Notes: generated from the letters alone by a model not told the origin. A stretch of 64,000 bases of DNA from Neptuniibacter sp048548695 (GCF_048548695.1 NZ_JBLYIF010000004.1), one strand, 5' to 3'. Shown: positions 52,923-62,131, counted from the first letter of the stretch. Made by a program: numbers and translations.

Positions 52923-55160
52923 TTAAAAACGGTAGCTGAGTGTCACGTTGGCACTGCGGGCATCACCCAGATAGACGATGCTGCCACCACGGTAGATAGC
53001 GGTGTAGTACTCCTTGTCGGCCACATTCTGCACATTGGCACGCAGTGACAAGTCCGGCTGGATCTGCCACAGGGCAAACAGGTCAACCACGGAATAGCCT
53101 GGTGCGCGGATGTTCAGGCTGGCACCGGTATCCGGCTGGCCGCCAAACATTTCGCTGGCATAGGTCAGGTTACCGCCAAAGGCAAAGTCAGAGGTCAGCT
53201 GGTATTTCAGCTGCAGGCTGGCGCTTTTCTCAGCAAAGTTGGCTTTGGGCAAGCCGATGATGTCAGGGTTATAAGATTCCAGCGTCTCTGAGTTCATCAG
53301 CGCGATACCAAATTGCCCGCTGAGTTTATCGGTTAGGTTACCCGATAGGCCGAGTTCGATACCTTCCACCCGGTTTTTGCCGGTGTTGAGGGTACCGCCG
53401 GTTGAGTATGAATCGGAGCCGCCCTCGATGACATCATCCTTGGTGGTCTGGAATACCGCAGCCGTCAGTAGCAGCTGCTCGTCCATTAGGTTCCATTTGG
53501 TGCCCAGCTCCCAGTTGGTAGACTGCTCCGGTTCCGCATGGGCATAGTTACCATCGCTGTCGACACACAGACCGCCGTAGCCACAGCTGGACCCGGCATC
53601 GGCTTCACCACCGTTGATATTGGAGGAGGTGCTCCAGCTGGCGTAAACATTACCGTTTGCCCAGGGTGAGAACACCACCCCCAGATGACCGTTCCAGAAT
53701 CCATCGCTGAAGGCGTAGTTGGCTTCAGGAATAATGGTGCCGCGAAGCTCCCGTTCGGCGGTCCATAGCTTGTAATCGAAGTGGTCGTAGCGTACACCGC
53801 CAAACAGTTCCCAGTCCTGGTTCAGGGTGATGGTATCCATCAGGTAAACCGACCAGGTTTTCAGGCTCAGGTCTGACATTTTGTCACTTTTGCTGGTGCT
53901 ACCTTGCCATAGGTTATTGTCAGCATTGTAGGGGTCAATGGTGAAAGTGTTGGTCTGATCGACACTGTAATTACCCGCCGCAACATCTTCTTGGGCGTAT
54001 TCAACACCAGCGACGATGGTATGCCGTTTGCCACCCAGATCGGTGTCAATGATCAGGTTGGTCTGGTTGCCAAAGTAGTCATTATCTTGCCAGCCGGTAA
54101 AGGAACGGATATCGCCCCGGCGTGCACTGTAAGCGGTGATAATGTAGTCGTTACTGGTATTGCCGATACGGGTTTTGTTCTCGAGTCGCGCGGCATCTGA
54201 GAGCTGGTAATCCGCAGCGAGGGTGAAGATGTCGGCACTGGATTTCTGGAAATCCAGGCTATCCTGACCCACATAGTCGTACTTGTTGAATGATTGGTTA
54301 TTACGGTCAAATGCCACGCCGGGATCGGTACGGTCATCGGCGCGGAAGTAATAATAATCTGCCGACAGCTTCAAATCATCGGTGGCCTGAAGTACACCAG
54401 ACAGCAGGGCACCCTGACGCTGTTCAGCGGCCGGGTCACGGTCGGGAATATCGGTTTCGCCATAAAGGGCGTTGAGTCGTATCGCCAGACTGTCGTTGAC
54501 CACCCGGTTGGCATCAAAGGTAAAACGGTGATAATCGTCGGTGCCCAGGCCGCCCTCAAGTTTGTTGAAATCATCATCCAGGCTGGCTTTCTTGGTGACG
54601 GTGTTTACCGCACCCCCAGTGGTGCCACGACCGGCAAAGGTGGAGCTTGGGCCTTTGCTGATTTCTACCTGTTCCAGGGCAAAGGTGTCGCGAGTGATCA
54701 GACCGGGTTCACGCAGGCCATCAGTGAACACATCACTGCGGGCTTCATAACCCCGGATAATATAGCGGTCACCAAAGGAGTTGCCGCCTTCGCCGGTACC
54801 CAGAGTGATGCCCGGCTGGGCGCTCAGCAGGTCTTTCAGTTCATTTTTACCCGACTCGTCGATCACATCCTTGGTCAGAACCGTCATGGTCTGCGGGGTG
54901 TCGGCAATATCCCGGGTGTGTTTACTGTCCGAGAGTTTTTTCGCCTTATAGGATGCACCTGGTTCGGCATAGGGGTTGGCATCAGGCGCAATGCCGCTGT
55001 CTTCTACGACTAGGGCATCCAGCTGAACCTCTTGCGCCTGAGCGGTCAGGGGCAGGGCGGCTGCCACGGCCAGCGCCAGACCACTGGCTAGTGAAATAGA
55101 GGACGGCACCCGGGTAAAACTCTGGTTCAGGTAGATGGGTGGAAGCGTTTTTTTGGACAT
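52923..55160 (-). CDS. TonB-dependent catecholate siderophore receptor (Fiu/PiuA-like)
   Basis: A 745-residue outer-membrane receptor. It has a long signal peptide ending ALPLTAQAQ (about residue 42), a TonB-box-like VQLDALVVED, a plug domain (DIADTPQTMTVLTKDVIDE to GGAVNTVTKK) and a 22-strand barrel ending in YRF. There is no extra signalling domain. It resembles Fiu, which takes up ferric catechols. ATG 55160 is preferred to an upstream start for its GGGGA site. Neighbours encode TonB and PiuC. Confidence 0.92.
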   Translation of the reverse strand: MSKKTLPPIYLNQSFTRVPSSISLASGLALAVAAALPLTAQAQEVQLDALVVEDSGIAPDANPYAEPGASYKAKKLSDSKHTRDIADTPQTMTVLTKDVIDESGKNELKDLLSAQPGITLGTGEGGNSFGDRYIIRGYEARSDVFTDGLREPGLITRDTFALEQVEISKGPSSTFAGRGTTGGAVNTVTKKASLDDDFNKLEGGLGTDDYHRFTFDANRVVNDSLAIRLNALYGETDIPDRDPAAEQRQGALLSGVLQATDDLKLSADYYYFRADDRTDPGVAFDRNNQSFNKYDYVGQDSLDFQKSSADIFTLAADYQLSDAARLENKTRIGNTSNDYIITAYSARRGDIRSFTGWQDNDYFGNQTNLIIDTDLGGKRHTIVAGVEYAQEDVAAGNYSVDQTNTFTIDPYNADNNLWQGSTSKSDKMSDLSLKTWSVYLMDTITLNQDWELFGGVRYDHFDYKLWTAERELRGTIIPEANYAFSDGFWNGHLGVVFSPWANGNVYASWSTSSNINGGEADAGSSCGYGGLCVDSDGNYAHAEPEQSTNWELGTKWNLMDEQLLLTAAVFQTTKDDVIEGGSDSYSTGGTLNTGKNRVEGIELGLSGNLTDKLSGQFGIALMNSETLESYNPDIIGLPKANFAEKSASLQLKYQLTSDFAFGGNLTYASEMFGGQPDTGASLNIRAPGYSVVDLFALWQIQPDLSLRANVQNVADKEYYTAIYRGGSIVYLGDARSANVTLSYRF

Positions 55161-55211
55161 AGGAATCCCCTTAACAGGCATAGAGCTGTTATTTTTCAGA
55201 TAGTTAATAGG

Positions 55212-55994
55212 TTATTGGTTGAGTCGAAACTCGATCGGAATTTTGATAGTCAGTTCCGGTTCGCTGATAGCGTCCGGAAACGGTGGTAACGGACTGGCTG
55301 TTGTCAGCATCTGGATGACTGCTTGATTCAACCGCGGATAGCCCGCGCCTTTGAGTATTTTGTAATCAAGCAAGCGGCCATTGGCGGCCAGCCGGAAACT
55401 GATGTTGACTACCCCCTCTTCGCCCCGGCGACGAGAGGTGATGGGGTAACGTTTGTGTTTGGCCAGATGGGCCTGGATTAAAGCAAAGTAGGAACGCACA
55501 GCGCCTGGATTGCCACCGGACGTTAAACTATTGCTGCGGCCGGTGGATTGCTTGCGTTGGGCCTGGTGATTGTCTTGCTGCTGCGCCGGTTGCTGCGAAG
55601 ATTGCTTGGTAGCCGTGTGTTCTGCGGGCACTTTGGCTTGTTTAACGCTGTTTTTTACGGGTTCAGGCTCAGGCTGTTGTGTTACCTGAATGGCCTCAGG
55701 TTCGGCCTGGAGTCGTGGTTGTATTTTGGGTTCGGCCTGCTGTGGGGCTGGTGTGGGTTCCGGCGGCTTTACCGCAGGTTCCGGGTCTGTTACCACGGGT
55801 TCAGGTCGCTGCTGGCTGTCCTGATTGGCATTGGCACTGCCCAAGTCACCCAGCATGCCGAGATCAATTTCAATGCCGGTATCGCCCTGTGCCTGTGCGC
55901 CTGATTGGGCGTTGTGGCTTAGATACAGCGCAGCCAACAGGTGCAAAGAGACTGCCGTCAGGATGGCTACCCCATAATGCCGCCAGTGAATCAT
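55212..55994 (-). CDS. tonB: TonB energy transducer
   Basis: A 260-residue protein with one N-terminal membrane helix (about 8-25), a long Pro/Glu/Gln-rich periplasmic linker (about 55-140) and a C-terminal TonB domain (about 175-260) with KRYPITSRRRGEEGVVNISFRL. It transmits the proton gradient to the receptor encoded next to it. Its start overlaps the stop of the second exbD by four bases. Confidence 0.93.
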   Translation of the reverse strand: MIHWRHYGVAILTAVSLHLLAALYLSHNAQSGAQAQGDTGIEIDLGMLGDLGSANANQDSQQRPEPVVTDPEPAVKPPEPTPAPQQAEPKIQPRLQAEPEAIQVTQQPEPEPVKNSVKQAKVPAEHTATKQSSQQPAQQQDNHQAQRKQSTGRSNSLTSGGNPGAVRSYFALIQAHLAKHKRYPITSRRRGEEGVVNISFRLAANGRLLDYKILKGAGYPRLNQAVIQMLTTASPLPPFPDAISEPELTIKIPIEFRLNQ

Positions 55995-56419
55995 GGTGCG
56001 ACACCTGTGATCAGGCGGGTGGCCAGTGATATCCGTTGAATACCTGCTGCGTGTACCAGACGCAGGCGTTGCTGCAGCTGGCTGACCGGTAGTTGCGCAT
56101 CAGCCTTGACCAACAGTGGCAGGCTTGAGTCAGATCGGCTGCTGGCCAACTGATTTAACGGGTTTTCCAGCAGACTGTGCGCCACCAGGTTGCCATCCAG
56201 ATAACAGTTTCCTGCAGCATCAATCAACAGTTCATGGCGCTGCTGGTCGTTATCAGTATTGGCTTGTGATTCTGGCAGCTGGATATTCGCCGGATCGCTG
56301 GTTTGTATATGACCTGCGACCATAAAGAAGATCAGCATCAGAAACACCACGTTGATCAGTGGAATGAGATTGTCATCATTTCCCAGGGTGCTGGGCTTTT
56401 GTGCTGCAGGAATCATCAT
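55991..56419 (-). CDS. ExbD-like biopolymer transport protein (second copy)
   Basis: A 142-residue ExbD/TolR protein: cytoplasmic N-terminus, one membrane helix (LIPLINVVFLMLIFFMVAGH, with the expected polar residue replaced by Asn), then a periplasmic domain. In the usual motif the helix has an aspartate (PLIDVVF); here it reads PLINVVF, which is a possibly telling change. It overlaps the first exbD by four bases. Confidence 0.88.
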   Translation of the reverse strand: MMIPAAQKPSTLGNDDNLIPLINVVFLMLIFFMVAGHIQTSDPANIQLPESQANTDNDQQRHELLIDAAGNCYLDGNLVAHSLLENPLNQLASSRSDSSLPLLVKADAQLPVSQLQQRLRLVHAAGIQRISLATRLITGVAP

Positions 56420-56814
56420 GGCATCAGGACTCCGCTCAAGGAGACTTTTTCAGCCCCGGCCTGATGCAGACGGTCCAGTAACTCTATCAGTGCCTGGGTA
56501 GAGACATCGGCCTTGGCACTCAAGACAAAGGCGGAGGCGGGTGCCTGGTTTATCAGCGCTTGCAGTTGTGCTGTCTGCTGGCTGGGATAACGTTGCCCGT
56601 CTATGCGGATGATGCCCTGATTATCCTGGAGTTCGATCTGGGTGATCTGTTCAGGTTCCCCGGTAGCCGCTGATGCGACAGGCAGATTAATTTGGCGCGT
56701 CTGCACAAAGCTCGACGACAGCATAAAAAACAACAGCAAGATAAATACCACATCAATTAATGGGGTCAGGCTGATAGCCCTTCTGCGGCTTATTGTCTGT
56801 AGCTCAAGCAACAC
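56416..56814 (-). CDS. exbD: ExbD-like biopolymer transport protein (first copy)
   Basis: A 132-residue ExbD protein with the conserved proton-channel aspartate in the helix SLTPLIDVVFILLLFFML. GTG 56814 is chosen because GGAG lies nine bases upstream and it gives the usual short basic N-terminus; it overlaps exbB by 11 bases. A longer frame starting at 56856 would lie deep inside exbB. Confidence 0.9.
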   Translation of the reverse strand: MLLELQTISRRRAISLTPLIDVVFILLLFFMLSSSFVQTRQINLPVASAATGEPEQITQIELQDNQGIIRIDGQRYPSQQTAQLQALINQAPASAFVLSAKADVSTQALIELLDRLHQAGAEKVSLSGVLMP

Positions 56815-57619
56815 GCTTGATATCTCCGCTGCCAGTCTTGCTGGTGGTTTGTTCACAGGTAAATACCTGCGTCACAGCATCGTTCATGCGGGCTGCTACA
56901 CGTTCATTTTTACGTTCCAGCCAGGCATGGACAATCAATACCGGGATCGCTACCGACAGTCCCACGGCAGTCGTTAGCAGAGCCTGCCAGATACCCCCGG
57001 ACAGTGTCGCCGGGTCAACTTGGCTGCCGGCCGCTTCCATCTGCTGAAAGGCGGTGATCATGCCCAGTACGGTGCCCAGCAAACCCAGTAGTGGGCTGAG
57101 CGTGGCGATAACTTCCAGAGGCCGCAGCAGGCTGCGTAATTGGTTTAGGTGTTTTTGTGCCAGCCGGCTAAGTTCTTCCTGTAATAATTCAGGGTTGAGG
57201 TGGTTGCGGTGTGACATTGCTGTAGCCACCAAAGCCGAAATCGGGCGGTGTGTTTTCAGGCAGGTGAGGGCGGTCTCGGTGTCGCGCTTACGCCAGTGGT
57301 TCAGGGCCATGCTGACATCGGTCGTGCGCTCAGGTTGCAGCAGCAGCAACTGCCATACTTTGATCAGTAAAATGCTTAAAGCAACGATAGAAAATCCCAA
57401 CAAAATCCATACCACGGGTCCACCGGTCTGCAGTAGGTCCAGAATGCGTTCAGTGCCAGGCAGAGGGTAGATTTGTGCTGCATTATCTGCGTTGGAACTG
57501 ACGATTTCAGCTGTAAAGTCTGAACGGATCTCAGCTGTCGCCGGCACTAAAGAGCCTGTCTGAGAAGGTGCTTGGGTTGCATGCAGCAATGGGGTGCTGG
57601 ATTCGACTTGGCTGGCCAC
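56804..57619 (-). CDS. exbB: MotA/TolQ/ExbB proton channel protein
   Basis: A 271-residue membrane protein with three helices: one near residue 70-90 (GGPVVWILLGFSIVALSILLI) and two after a cytoplasmic loop (LEVIATLSPLLGLLGTVLGMITAF and ALLTTAVGLSVAIPVLIV). It forms the TonB-energising complex with ExbD. The start is GTG 57619: GGAG stands six bases upstream, and the promoter begins just 22 bases upstream of it, so longer starts are excluded. It is the first gene of the operon. Confidence 0.88.
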   Translation of the reverse strand: MASQVESSTPLLHATQAPSQTGSLVPATAEIRSDFTAEIVSSNADNAAQIYPLPGTERILDLLQTGGPVVWILLGFSIVALSILLIKVWQLLLLQPERTTDVSMALNHWRKRDTETALTCLKTHRPISALVATAMSHRNHLNPELLQEELSRLAQKHLNQLRSLLRPLEVIATLSPLLGLLGTVLGMITAFQQMEAAGSQVDPATLSGGIWQALLTTAVGLSVAIPVLIVHAWLERKNERVAARMNDAVTQVFTCEQTTSKTGSGDIKRVA

Positions 57620-57647
57620 GATAGTCTCCGATGTAATTTTTAACGTA

Positions 57648-57689
57648 ATATTAAACGGAATCATTCTCATTAGCAATACATTATCATTT
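57648..57689 (-). promoter_or_regulatory. Fur-controlled promoter of the exbB-tonB-receptor operon
   Basis: On the minus strand, -35 TTGCTA (57676-57671) and -10 TAATAT (57653-57648) are separated by 17 bases. Repeated GATAAT/GAGAATGAT-type hexamers across 57658-57689 (AATGATAATG, TAATGAGAATGATT) form a classic overlapping Fur box. Iron-replete Fur should repress the operon. Confidence 0.8.
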
Positions 57690-57841
57690 AGGTTTGCGAA
57701 TGTTGCTTTGCAATAAATAGGAATGTTGTTAAAGCGGAGTTGGAAGCAGAAAGCTGTCAGGGGCTTGCGGATATTGCAGAGGCAGGCAGTGACCAGAGGT
57801 AGATAAAGCAGCCGGTATAGCACCGGCTGAGAGGAGGGTAA

Positions 57842-58462
57842 TTATGCAGTGCGCAGTTCCGCGATGCTTTGACGGATAATGTATTGGGCACCCCACAGAC
57901 CAAGCCCGGCAATGCCAACCCCTACCAGCACATCAGGCCAGCCAGTCTGGCTGAGCCAGACGCCACCGCCAGCACTGATAACAGCAATATTGGCGATAGC
58001 ATCATTACGAGAGCAGATCCAAATCGATTCATGATTCGCATCGCCTTTGCGATGGCGATACAACAGCAGGGCAACGCTGACATTGGTGAGTAGCGCCAGC
58101 AGACCAATCACGCCCATGACTTCAGCCTGTGGCATAACCCCGTCGATCATGTGACTGATGGAGCTGTATAACACGTAGAGTCCGACCAGCCCCATACATA
58201 TCCCCTTAAACAATGCAGCAGCAGCGCGGGTCTGCAGGCTCATGCCGAGTACGACCAAAGTAATCGCGTAATTGGCACTGTCGGAAAAAAAGTCCATTGC
58301 ATCCGCTGTCAGCGACAGGGACTGGCCCAAAGCACCGGCGATCAATTCAACAATAAACATCGTAAAATTGGCGATTAGCGCAATCCACAGAATACGCCGG
58401 TAACTTTTGTTTTCTATGCTGGCAGATGTGTCGCTGGCGCAGGATGTGCAGTGTGCACTCAT
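57842..58462 (-). CDS. Short cation diffusion facilitator-type transporter
   Basis: A 206-residue membrane protein with about five or six helices and CDF metal-site residues (SLTADAMDFFSDSANYAI and SRNDAIANIAVI). It lacks the cytoplasmic C-terminal domain of canonical CDF exporters, so it is a short CDF. An N-terminal HCTSCASDTS stretch adds two cysteines and a histidine. Its start overlaps the stop of the metal-sensor gene (ATGA), so it is the regulated partner, probably exporting Zn, Co or a similar ion. Confidence 0.85.
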   Translation of the reverse strand: MSAHCTSCASDTSASIENKSYRRILWIALIANFTMFIVELIAGALGQSLSLTADAMDFFSDSANYAITLVVLGMSLQTRAAAALFKGICMGLVGLYVLYSSISHMIDGVMPQAEVMGVIGLLALLTNVSVALLLYRHRKGDANHESIWICSRNDAIANIAVISAGGGVWLSQTGWPDVLVGVGIAGLGLWGAQYIIRQSIAELRTA

Positions 58463-58755
58463 CGCTCTTCCTCCTGTATGTGTTCAATCATATCCTGCAG
58501 GGTGCAGCGGATATGCTGGTCGTGGGCATGGTAATAGATATGGCGGCCATCCCTGCGTGGTTGAATCAGTCGGGCGCCACGTAACAAACGTAAGTGATGG
58601 CTGACCAGAGATTGTGAGGCGCCGGTATCTGAGACGATTTGTCCCACGGTTTTTTCCTGTTCCAGGCAGGCGACCAGAATGGCTAGCCGTGTCGGGTCGC
58701 CAAGCAGTTTAAACGTTTCTGCCAGCGAAATGAGGTGGTCATTATTCAGGTGCAT
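58459..58755 (-). CDS. SmtB/CzrA-type metal-sensing repressor
   Basis: A 98-residue ArsR/SmtB-family winged-helix protein with the DNA-recognition helix SQSLVSHHLRLLRGARL. The C-terminal helix carries the complete alpha-5 metal site D-x-H-x10-H-x2-E (DQHIRCTLQDMIEHIQEE), typical of zinc or cobalt sensors. The alpha-3 cysteine motif of arsenic sensors is absent. It is cotranscribed with a short CDF transporter, which it should repress until metal binds. Confidence 0.9.
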   Translation of the reverse strand: MHLNNDHLISLAETFKLLGDPTRLAILVACLEQEKTVGQIVSDTGASQSLVSHHLRLLRGARLIQPRRDGRHIYYHAHDQHIRCTLQDMIEHIQEEER

Positions 58756-58765
58756 AAATTAAAAC

Positions 58766-58793
58766 AAATATATAAACATGTATTCATATATTT
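58766..58793. promoter_or_regulatory. Operator dyad for the SmtB-type repressor
   Basis: Perfect arms AAATATA (58766-58772) and TATATTT (58787-58793) enclose a 14-base centre (TAAACATGTATTCA), 11 bases upstream of the repressor ATG. Size and AT-rich composition suit a SmtB-family operator. Confidence 0.65.
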
Positions 58794-58936
58794 ATTATAA
58801 CATGCGCTTTTTCAGGTGCTATTCACTCTTAGTCGCAGCAAAACCTGGGCGTTGTGCACTATATTCAGCCAGGATTATGGCTGCTGATGTCATGGATGTT
58901 GCGCAAATGAGTTATTGCAATCTTATATAAGTAGAT

Positions 58937-58962
58937 AAAAAAAGCCGCTGAAACAGCGGCTC
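58937..58962 (-). terminator. Terminator of the tct operon
   Basis: On the minus strand, an eight-base-pair stem AGCCGCTG/CAGCGGCT with a three-base loop is followed by seven Ts. It lies just downstream of the tctA stop. Confidence 0.92.
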
Positions 58963-58978
58963 TGAAAGTCAGATACGG

Positions 58979-60532
58979 TTACCCCTCCCCTTCATTAATA
59001 GCGGCTTCCGCACCGGTACTGGAGGCGTGTTTGTGGCGATACTGCTGCCAGCATTGTTGTATCAACGGCATTAACATAACCAGGGCTGCGATAATAACGA
59101 TCGTAAGGGTTAGTGGACGCTGCCACAGGAAAGCAAAACTACCATCAGCGATAGTCAATGCCCGGCTAAGGTTATTTTCCATTAGACCGCCAAGGATATA
59201 TCCCAGCAGCATAGGTGCCATGGGGAATTCCAGCAGTTTGAGGAATATCGCGATAACAGTAATTACAACCATCATTTGAATATCAAAGGTGTTAAAACTG
59301 ACCAGATAAACCCCGGTAATAGAGAAGAACAGGATTAATGGAATTAGAATTGGGCGTGGTATCACTAATAGTCGAGAGATATAGGGAATCAGCGGTAGGT
59401 TCAGGATTAACAGAACCAGGTTACCGAAGTACATAGAGATAATTACTGACCAGAACACATCCGGGTTGTCTACAAACAGACGTGGGCCGGGTTGAATACC
59501 GTAAGCGATCAGTGCCCCAAGCATGATTGCGGTGGTGCCCGAGCCCGGAATACCTAGGGTTAACAGAGGTACGAAAGAACCGGTGGATGCTGCGTTATTG
59601 GCAGACTCCGGCGCAGCCAGACCCCGCAGAGAGCCTTTACCGAATTTAAGCTTTTCTTTGGCTGACGCCAGGTTACGTTCGAGACCGTAAGCCAGAAATG
59701 AGGCAATGGTGGCACCCGCCCCTGGCAATACGCCGACCAGGAAACCGAAAACGGAGGAACGGGCAACAGTTGGCGCGATCTCTTTCACTTCATCACGGCT
59801 AAGTTTCATGCTGCCAAGGCTCGACATATCGACCTGCTCTTCTTCCTCCCGGTGTTGGCCTTTGAGGACTGTCATGACCACTTCGGTTAGCGCAAAGGTC
59901 GCCATTGCCAACAGTAGAAAGCTGACCCCGTCAATCAGATCAACGCTGCCAAAGGTAAAGCGGGTGGCACCGGAGGTGACATCGGTTCCCACAGTGGCAA
60001 CCATTAGGCCCAGGATGGTCATAAGCAGAGCTTTAATTACCTGTCCTTTACCGGAAAAGGCAGCTACAGCAGTAAGCCCGAGTATCATCAGTGCGAAATA
60101 GTCACCTGACTGAAAACTCAGTGAGACACTAGCCAGAGCTGGCGCGGCGAACAATAGAATAATCGCACCGATGGTACCGCCAGTGAATGAAGAATAAGCG
60201 GCTAATGCCAGGGCTTTGCCTGCTTGCTTATTCTGCGCCATGGGGTAACCGTCGAATGCTGTAACAACGGTACTGGCGCATCCTGGTGCATTAATCAGAA
60301 TTGATGAGGTGGAGCCGCCAAATACGGCACCGTAATAGACTCCAGCCATTAGAATGATGCCGGAAGAGGGGTCCAGTCCATAGGTGATAGGGATCATCAG
60401 GGCTACGGCGGAGATAGGGCCGAGGCCCGGCAGCATGCCGATGAAGGTACCCGCAAAACAACCGACCACGACCATGAGTAGGTTAAATGGCATGACCGCT
60501 GTGGACAGGCCGGTAAAGATTCCGTCTAACAT
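58979..60532 (-). CDS. tctA: Tripartite tricarboxylate transporter large permease TctA
   Basis: A 517-residue membrane protein with about 11-12 helices and the TctA signatures GMLPGLGPISAVALMIP, GGSTSSILINAPG and LTLGIPGSGTTAIMLGALIAYG. It forms the transport core with TctB, receiving substrate from the binding protein TctC. ATG 60532 has GGAGG upstream. The start lies four bases after the tctB stop. Confidence 0.93.
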   Translation of the reverse strand: MLDGIFTGLSTAVMPFNLLMVVVGCFAGTFIGMLPGLGPISAVALMIPITYGLDPSSGIILMAGVYYGAVFGGSTSSILINAPGCASTVVTAFDGYPMAQNKQAGKALALAAYSSFTGGTIGAIILLFAAPALASVSLSFQSGDYFALMILGLTAVAAFSGKGQVIKALLMTILGLMVATVGTDVTSGATRFTFGSVDLIDGVSFLLLAMATFALTEVVMTVLKGQHREEEEQVDMSSLGSMKLSRDEVKEIAPTVARSSVFGFLVGVLPGAGATIASFLAYGLERNLASAKEKLKFGKGSLRGLAAPESANNAASTGSFVPLLTLGIPGSGTTAIMLGALIAYGIQPGPRLFVDNPDVFWSVIISMYFGNLVLLILNLPLIPYISRLLVIPRPILIPLILFFSITGVYLVSFNTFDIQMMVVITVIAIFLKLLEFPMAPMLLGYILGGLMENNLSRALTIADGSFAFLWQRPLTLTIVIIAALVMLMPLIQQCWQQYRHKHASSTGAEAAINEGEG

Positions 60533-60536
60533 CGAT

Positions 60537-61010
60537 TTAACCTCCAATCAGTTGAGCAAATACCCGGCCCGGCGCCAGATAAATATCTAGCAACTGGGTT
60601 AGAATCAGCCAGATAGCGGCACTAAAAGGCACAGATGCCAGTAACAGGATTTTTATGCGACGTTCGCCCAGCAGCCAATAGCCGCCGAGCAGAAACAATA
60701 CGGTAGCAACAAAGAAGCCGAGCCAACCCAATGCAAGGCCAAACAGTACGATCAGCCCCAGTAACTTTGCCACCAGGCTGAAGTGATACCCAGCCAATTT
60801 CAGTGTCTGACTTTTATCTCTGGATGCAGTTACTAGCAGAGCGGTGGACAATACCAGGCCGATAACCGCCAGCGCATTGGGCAGGGTCCGGCCATGAAAA
60901 GGAGCGAATTCATCACCGGGTAATAGCGGAATGTGGCCTGCATAGTATCCGTAAGTGGCGGACAGTAATAAAAATATCAGTCCACCGATATGGTCTTTAG
61001 TGATTTGCAT
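60537..61010 (-). CDS. tctB: Tripartite tricarboxylate transporter small permease TctB
   Basis: A 157-residue protein with four hydrophobic segments, matching the size and topology of TctB. It begins MQITKDHIGGLIFLLLSATYG. CAGGAG precedes the ATG. It lies between tctC and tctA, with a terminator-like hairpin upstream. Confidence 0.88.
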   Translation of the reverse strand: MQITKDHIGGLIFLLLSATYGYYAGHIPLLPGDEFAPFHGRTLPNALAVIGLVLSTALLVTASRDKSQTLKLAGYHFSLVAKLLGLIVLFGLALGWLGFFVATVLFLLGGYWLLGERRIKILLLASVPFSAAIWLILTQLLDIYLAPGRVFAQLIGG

Positions 61011-61074
61011 GTGGACTCCTGTGACAGGCAGCCTGCCAGCGGAATGTTGTCAAAATCTTGTTCGGCTCAGTCTT

Positions 61075-61109
61075 AAAAAACCGGTCAGAGGCCTTGCTGA
61101 CATGACCGG
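61075..61109 (-). terminator. Attenuator between tctC and tctB
   Basis: Inverted arms CCGGTCA (61081-61087) and TGACCGG (61103-61109) form a seven-base-pair stem, followed on the minus strand by six Ts. It lies between tctC and tctB and would favour higher expression of the binding protein. Confidence 0.75.
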
Positions 61110-61144
61110 AAAAATTGGGCCATTACAATGTGCGTACTGCTAAA

Positions 61145-62131
61145 TCAGCGTAGAAAACCGAGCTCGCGCATCAGGTCGCCAACAATCAGCTCCTGTTTTT
61201 CAAGGAAGGTATTGAAGTCATCACCCGGACGGAACAGTTTGCTCCAGCCGTTGCGGCTGCGTACGGTTTCCCATTCAGGAGTGGCGTACATTTTTTCCAA
61301 AGTGATAATAAATTCTTGTTTTTTTGCGGCGGATAAACCCGGTGCAGCAAAGAAGCCACGCCAGTTAACGAAAGTCGCGTCATAACCTAGTTCAAGTAGG
61401 GTAGGGACGTCGGGCGCTGCGGCGTTGCGCTCATCGCTGGTCATGGCCAAAATTCGCACCTCACCGGCTTCTGCCAAGGTGAGGGCTTCACTGAAACCGG
61501 TAGACAAAATTTGTGTTTCACCTGATAACAGGCCGGCCATAGCTTTACCGCCGGCATCGTAAGCGACATAGCGTACCTGGCGGGCATCGCCACCTGCCGC
61601 TTTAAAGGCCAAAGCGGCAACCAGGTGATCCATACTGCCGCGAGCTGAGCCTCCGGCTACCTTCACTGATGCCGGGTTGTTACGATAATCAGCCATGACC
61701 TGAGTGAAGCTGGTATAGGGTGAATCTTTTCTCACCACAAAAGCGCCATAGTCACCAATAGTGGCAGCAACCGGTGTCAGGTCACGGAAAGACTGCGGGA
61801 ATACCTTAGACAGTGAACGAATGACAATCGGAGTGGAGTTCACCATCAGGGTGTCCTGATTCTGTTCAGCGGTTTCGATTAAATGCGCAATGGCTTTGCC
61901 TCCACCGCCCCCGGAGAGATTTTCATAGGATACGGTATCAACCAGTTTGGATTTGTTGAGTGCTTCACCAATACCACGCGCCGTCGTGTCCCAACCGCCA
62001 CCAGCACCGCCGGGGATTAGAAAATGCAGGGTTTCTAAGGCTGACGCTGGCATGGAGGTGCCTGCTATACAAGTGGCGAACACTGCGGCTAAGACTGGTT
62101 TACGCGAAAAGATGCGGGCTTTGCTAAACAT
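61145..62131 (-). CDS. tctC: Tripartite tricarboxylate transporter binding protein TctC
   Basis: A 328-residue periplasmic receptor with a signal peptide (cleaved near ASA/LETLHF, about residue 31) and the TctC pattern LIPGGAGGGWDTTARGIGEALNK and YENLSGGGGGKAIAHL. It captures a carboxylate for TctAB. GAGG precedes the ATG. It is divergent from the kinase gene, an arrangement usual for TctDE or CitAB regulation of such operons. Confidence 0.92.
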   Translation of the reverse strand: MFSKARIFSRKPVLAAVFATCIAGTSMPASALETLHFLIPGGAGGGWDTTARGIGEALNKSKLVDTVSYENLSGGGGGKAIAHLIETAEQNQDTLMVNSTPIVIRSLSKVFPQSFRDLTPVAATIGDYGAFVVRKDSPYTSFTQVMADYRNNPASVKVAGGSARGSMDHLVAALAFKAAGGDARQVRYVAYDAGGKAMAGLLSGETQILSTGFSEALTLAEAGEVRILAMTSDERNAAAPDVPTLLELGYDATFVNWRGFFAAPGLSAAKKQEFIITLEKMYATPEWETVRSRNGWSKLFRPGDDFNTFLEKQELIVGDLMRELGFLR

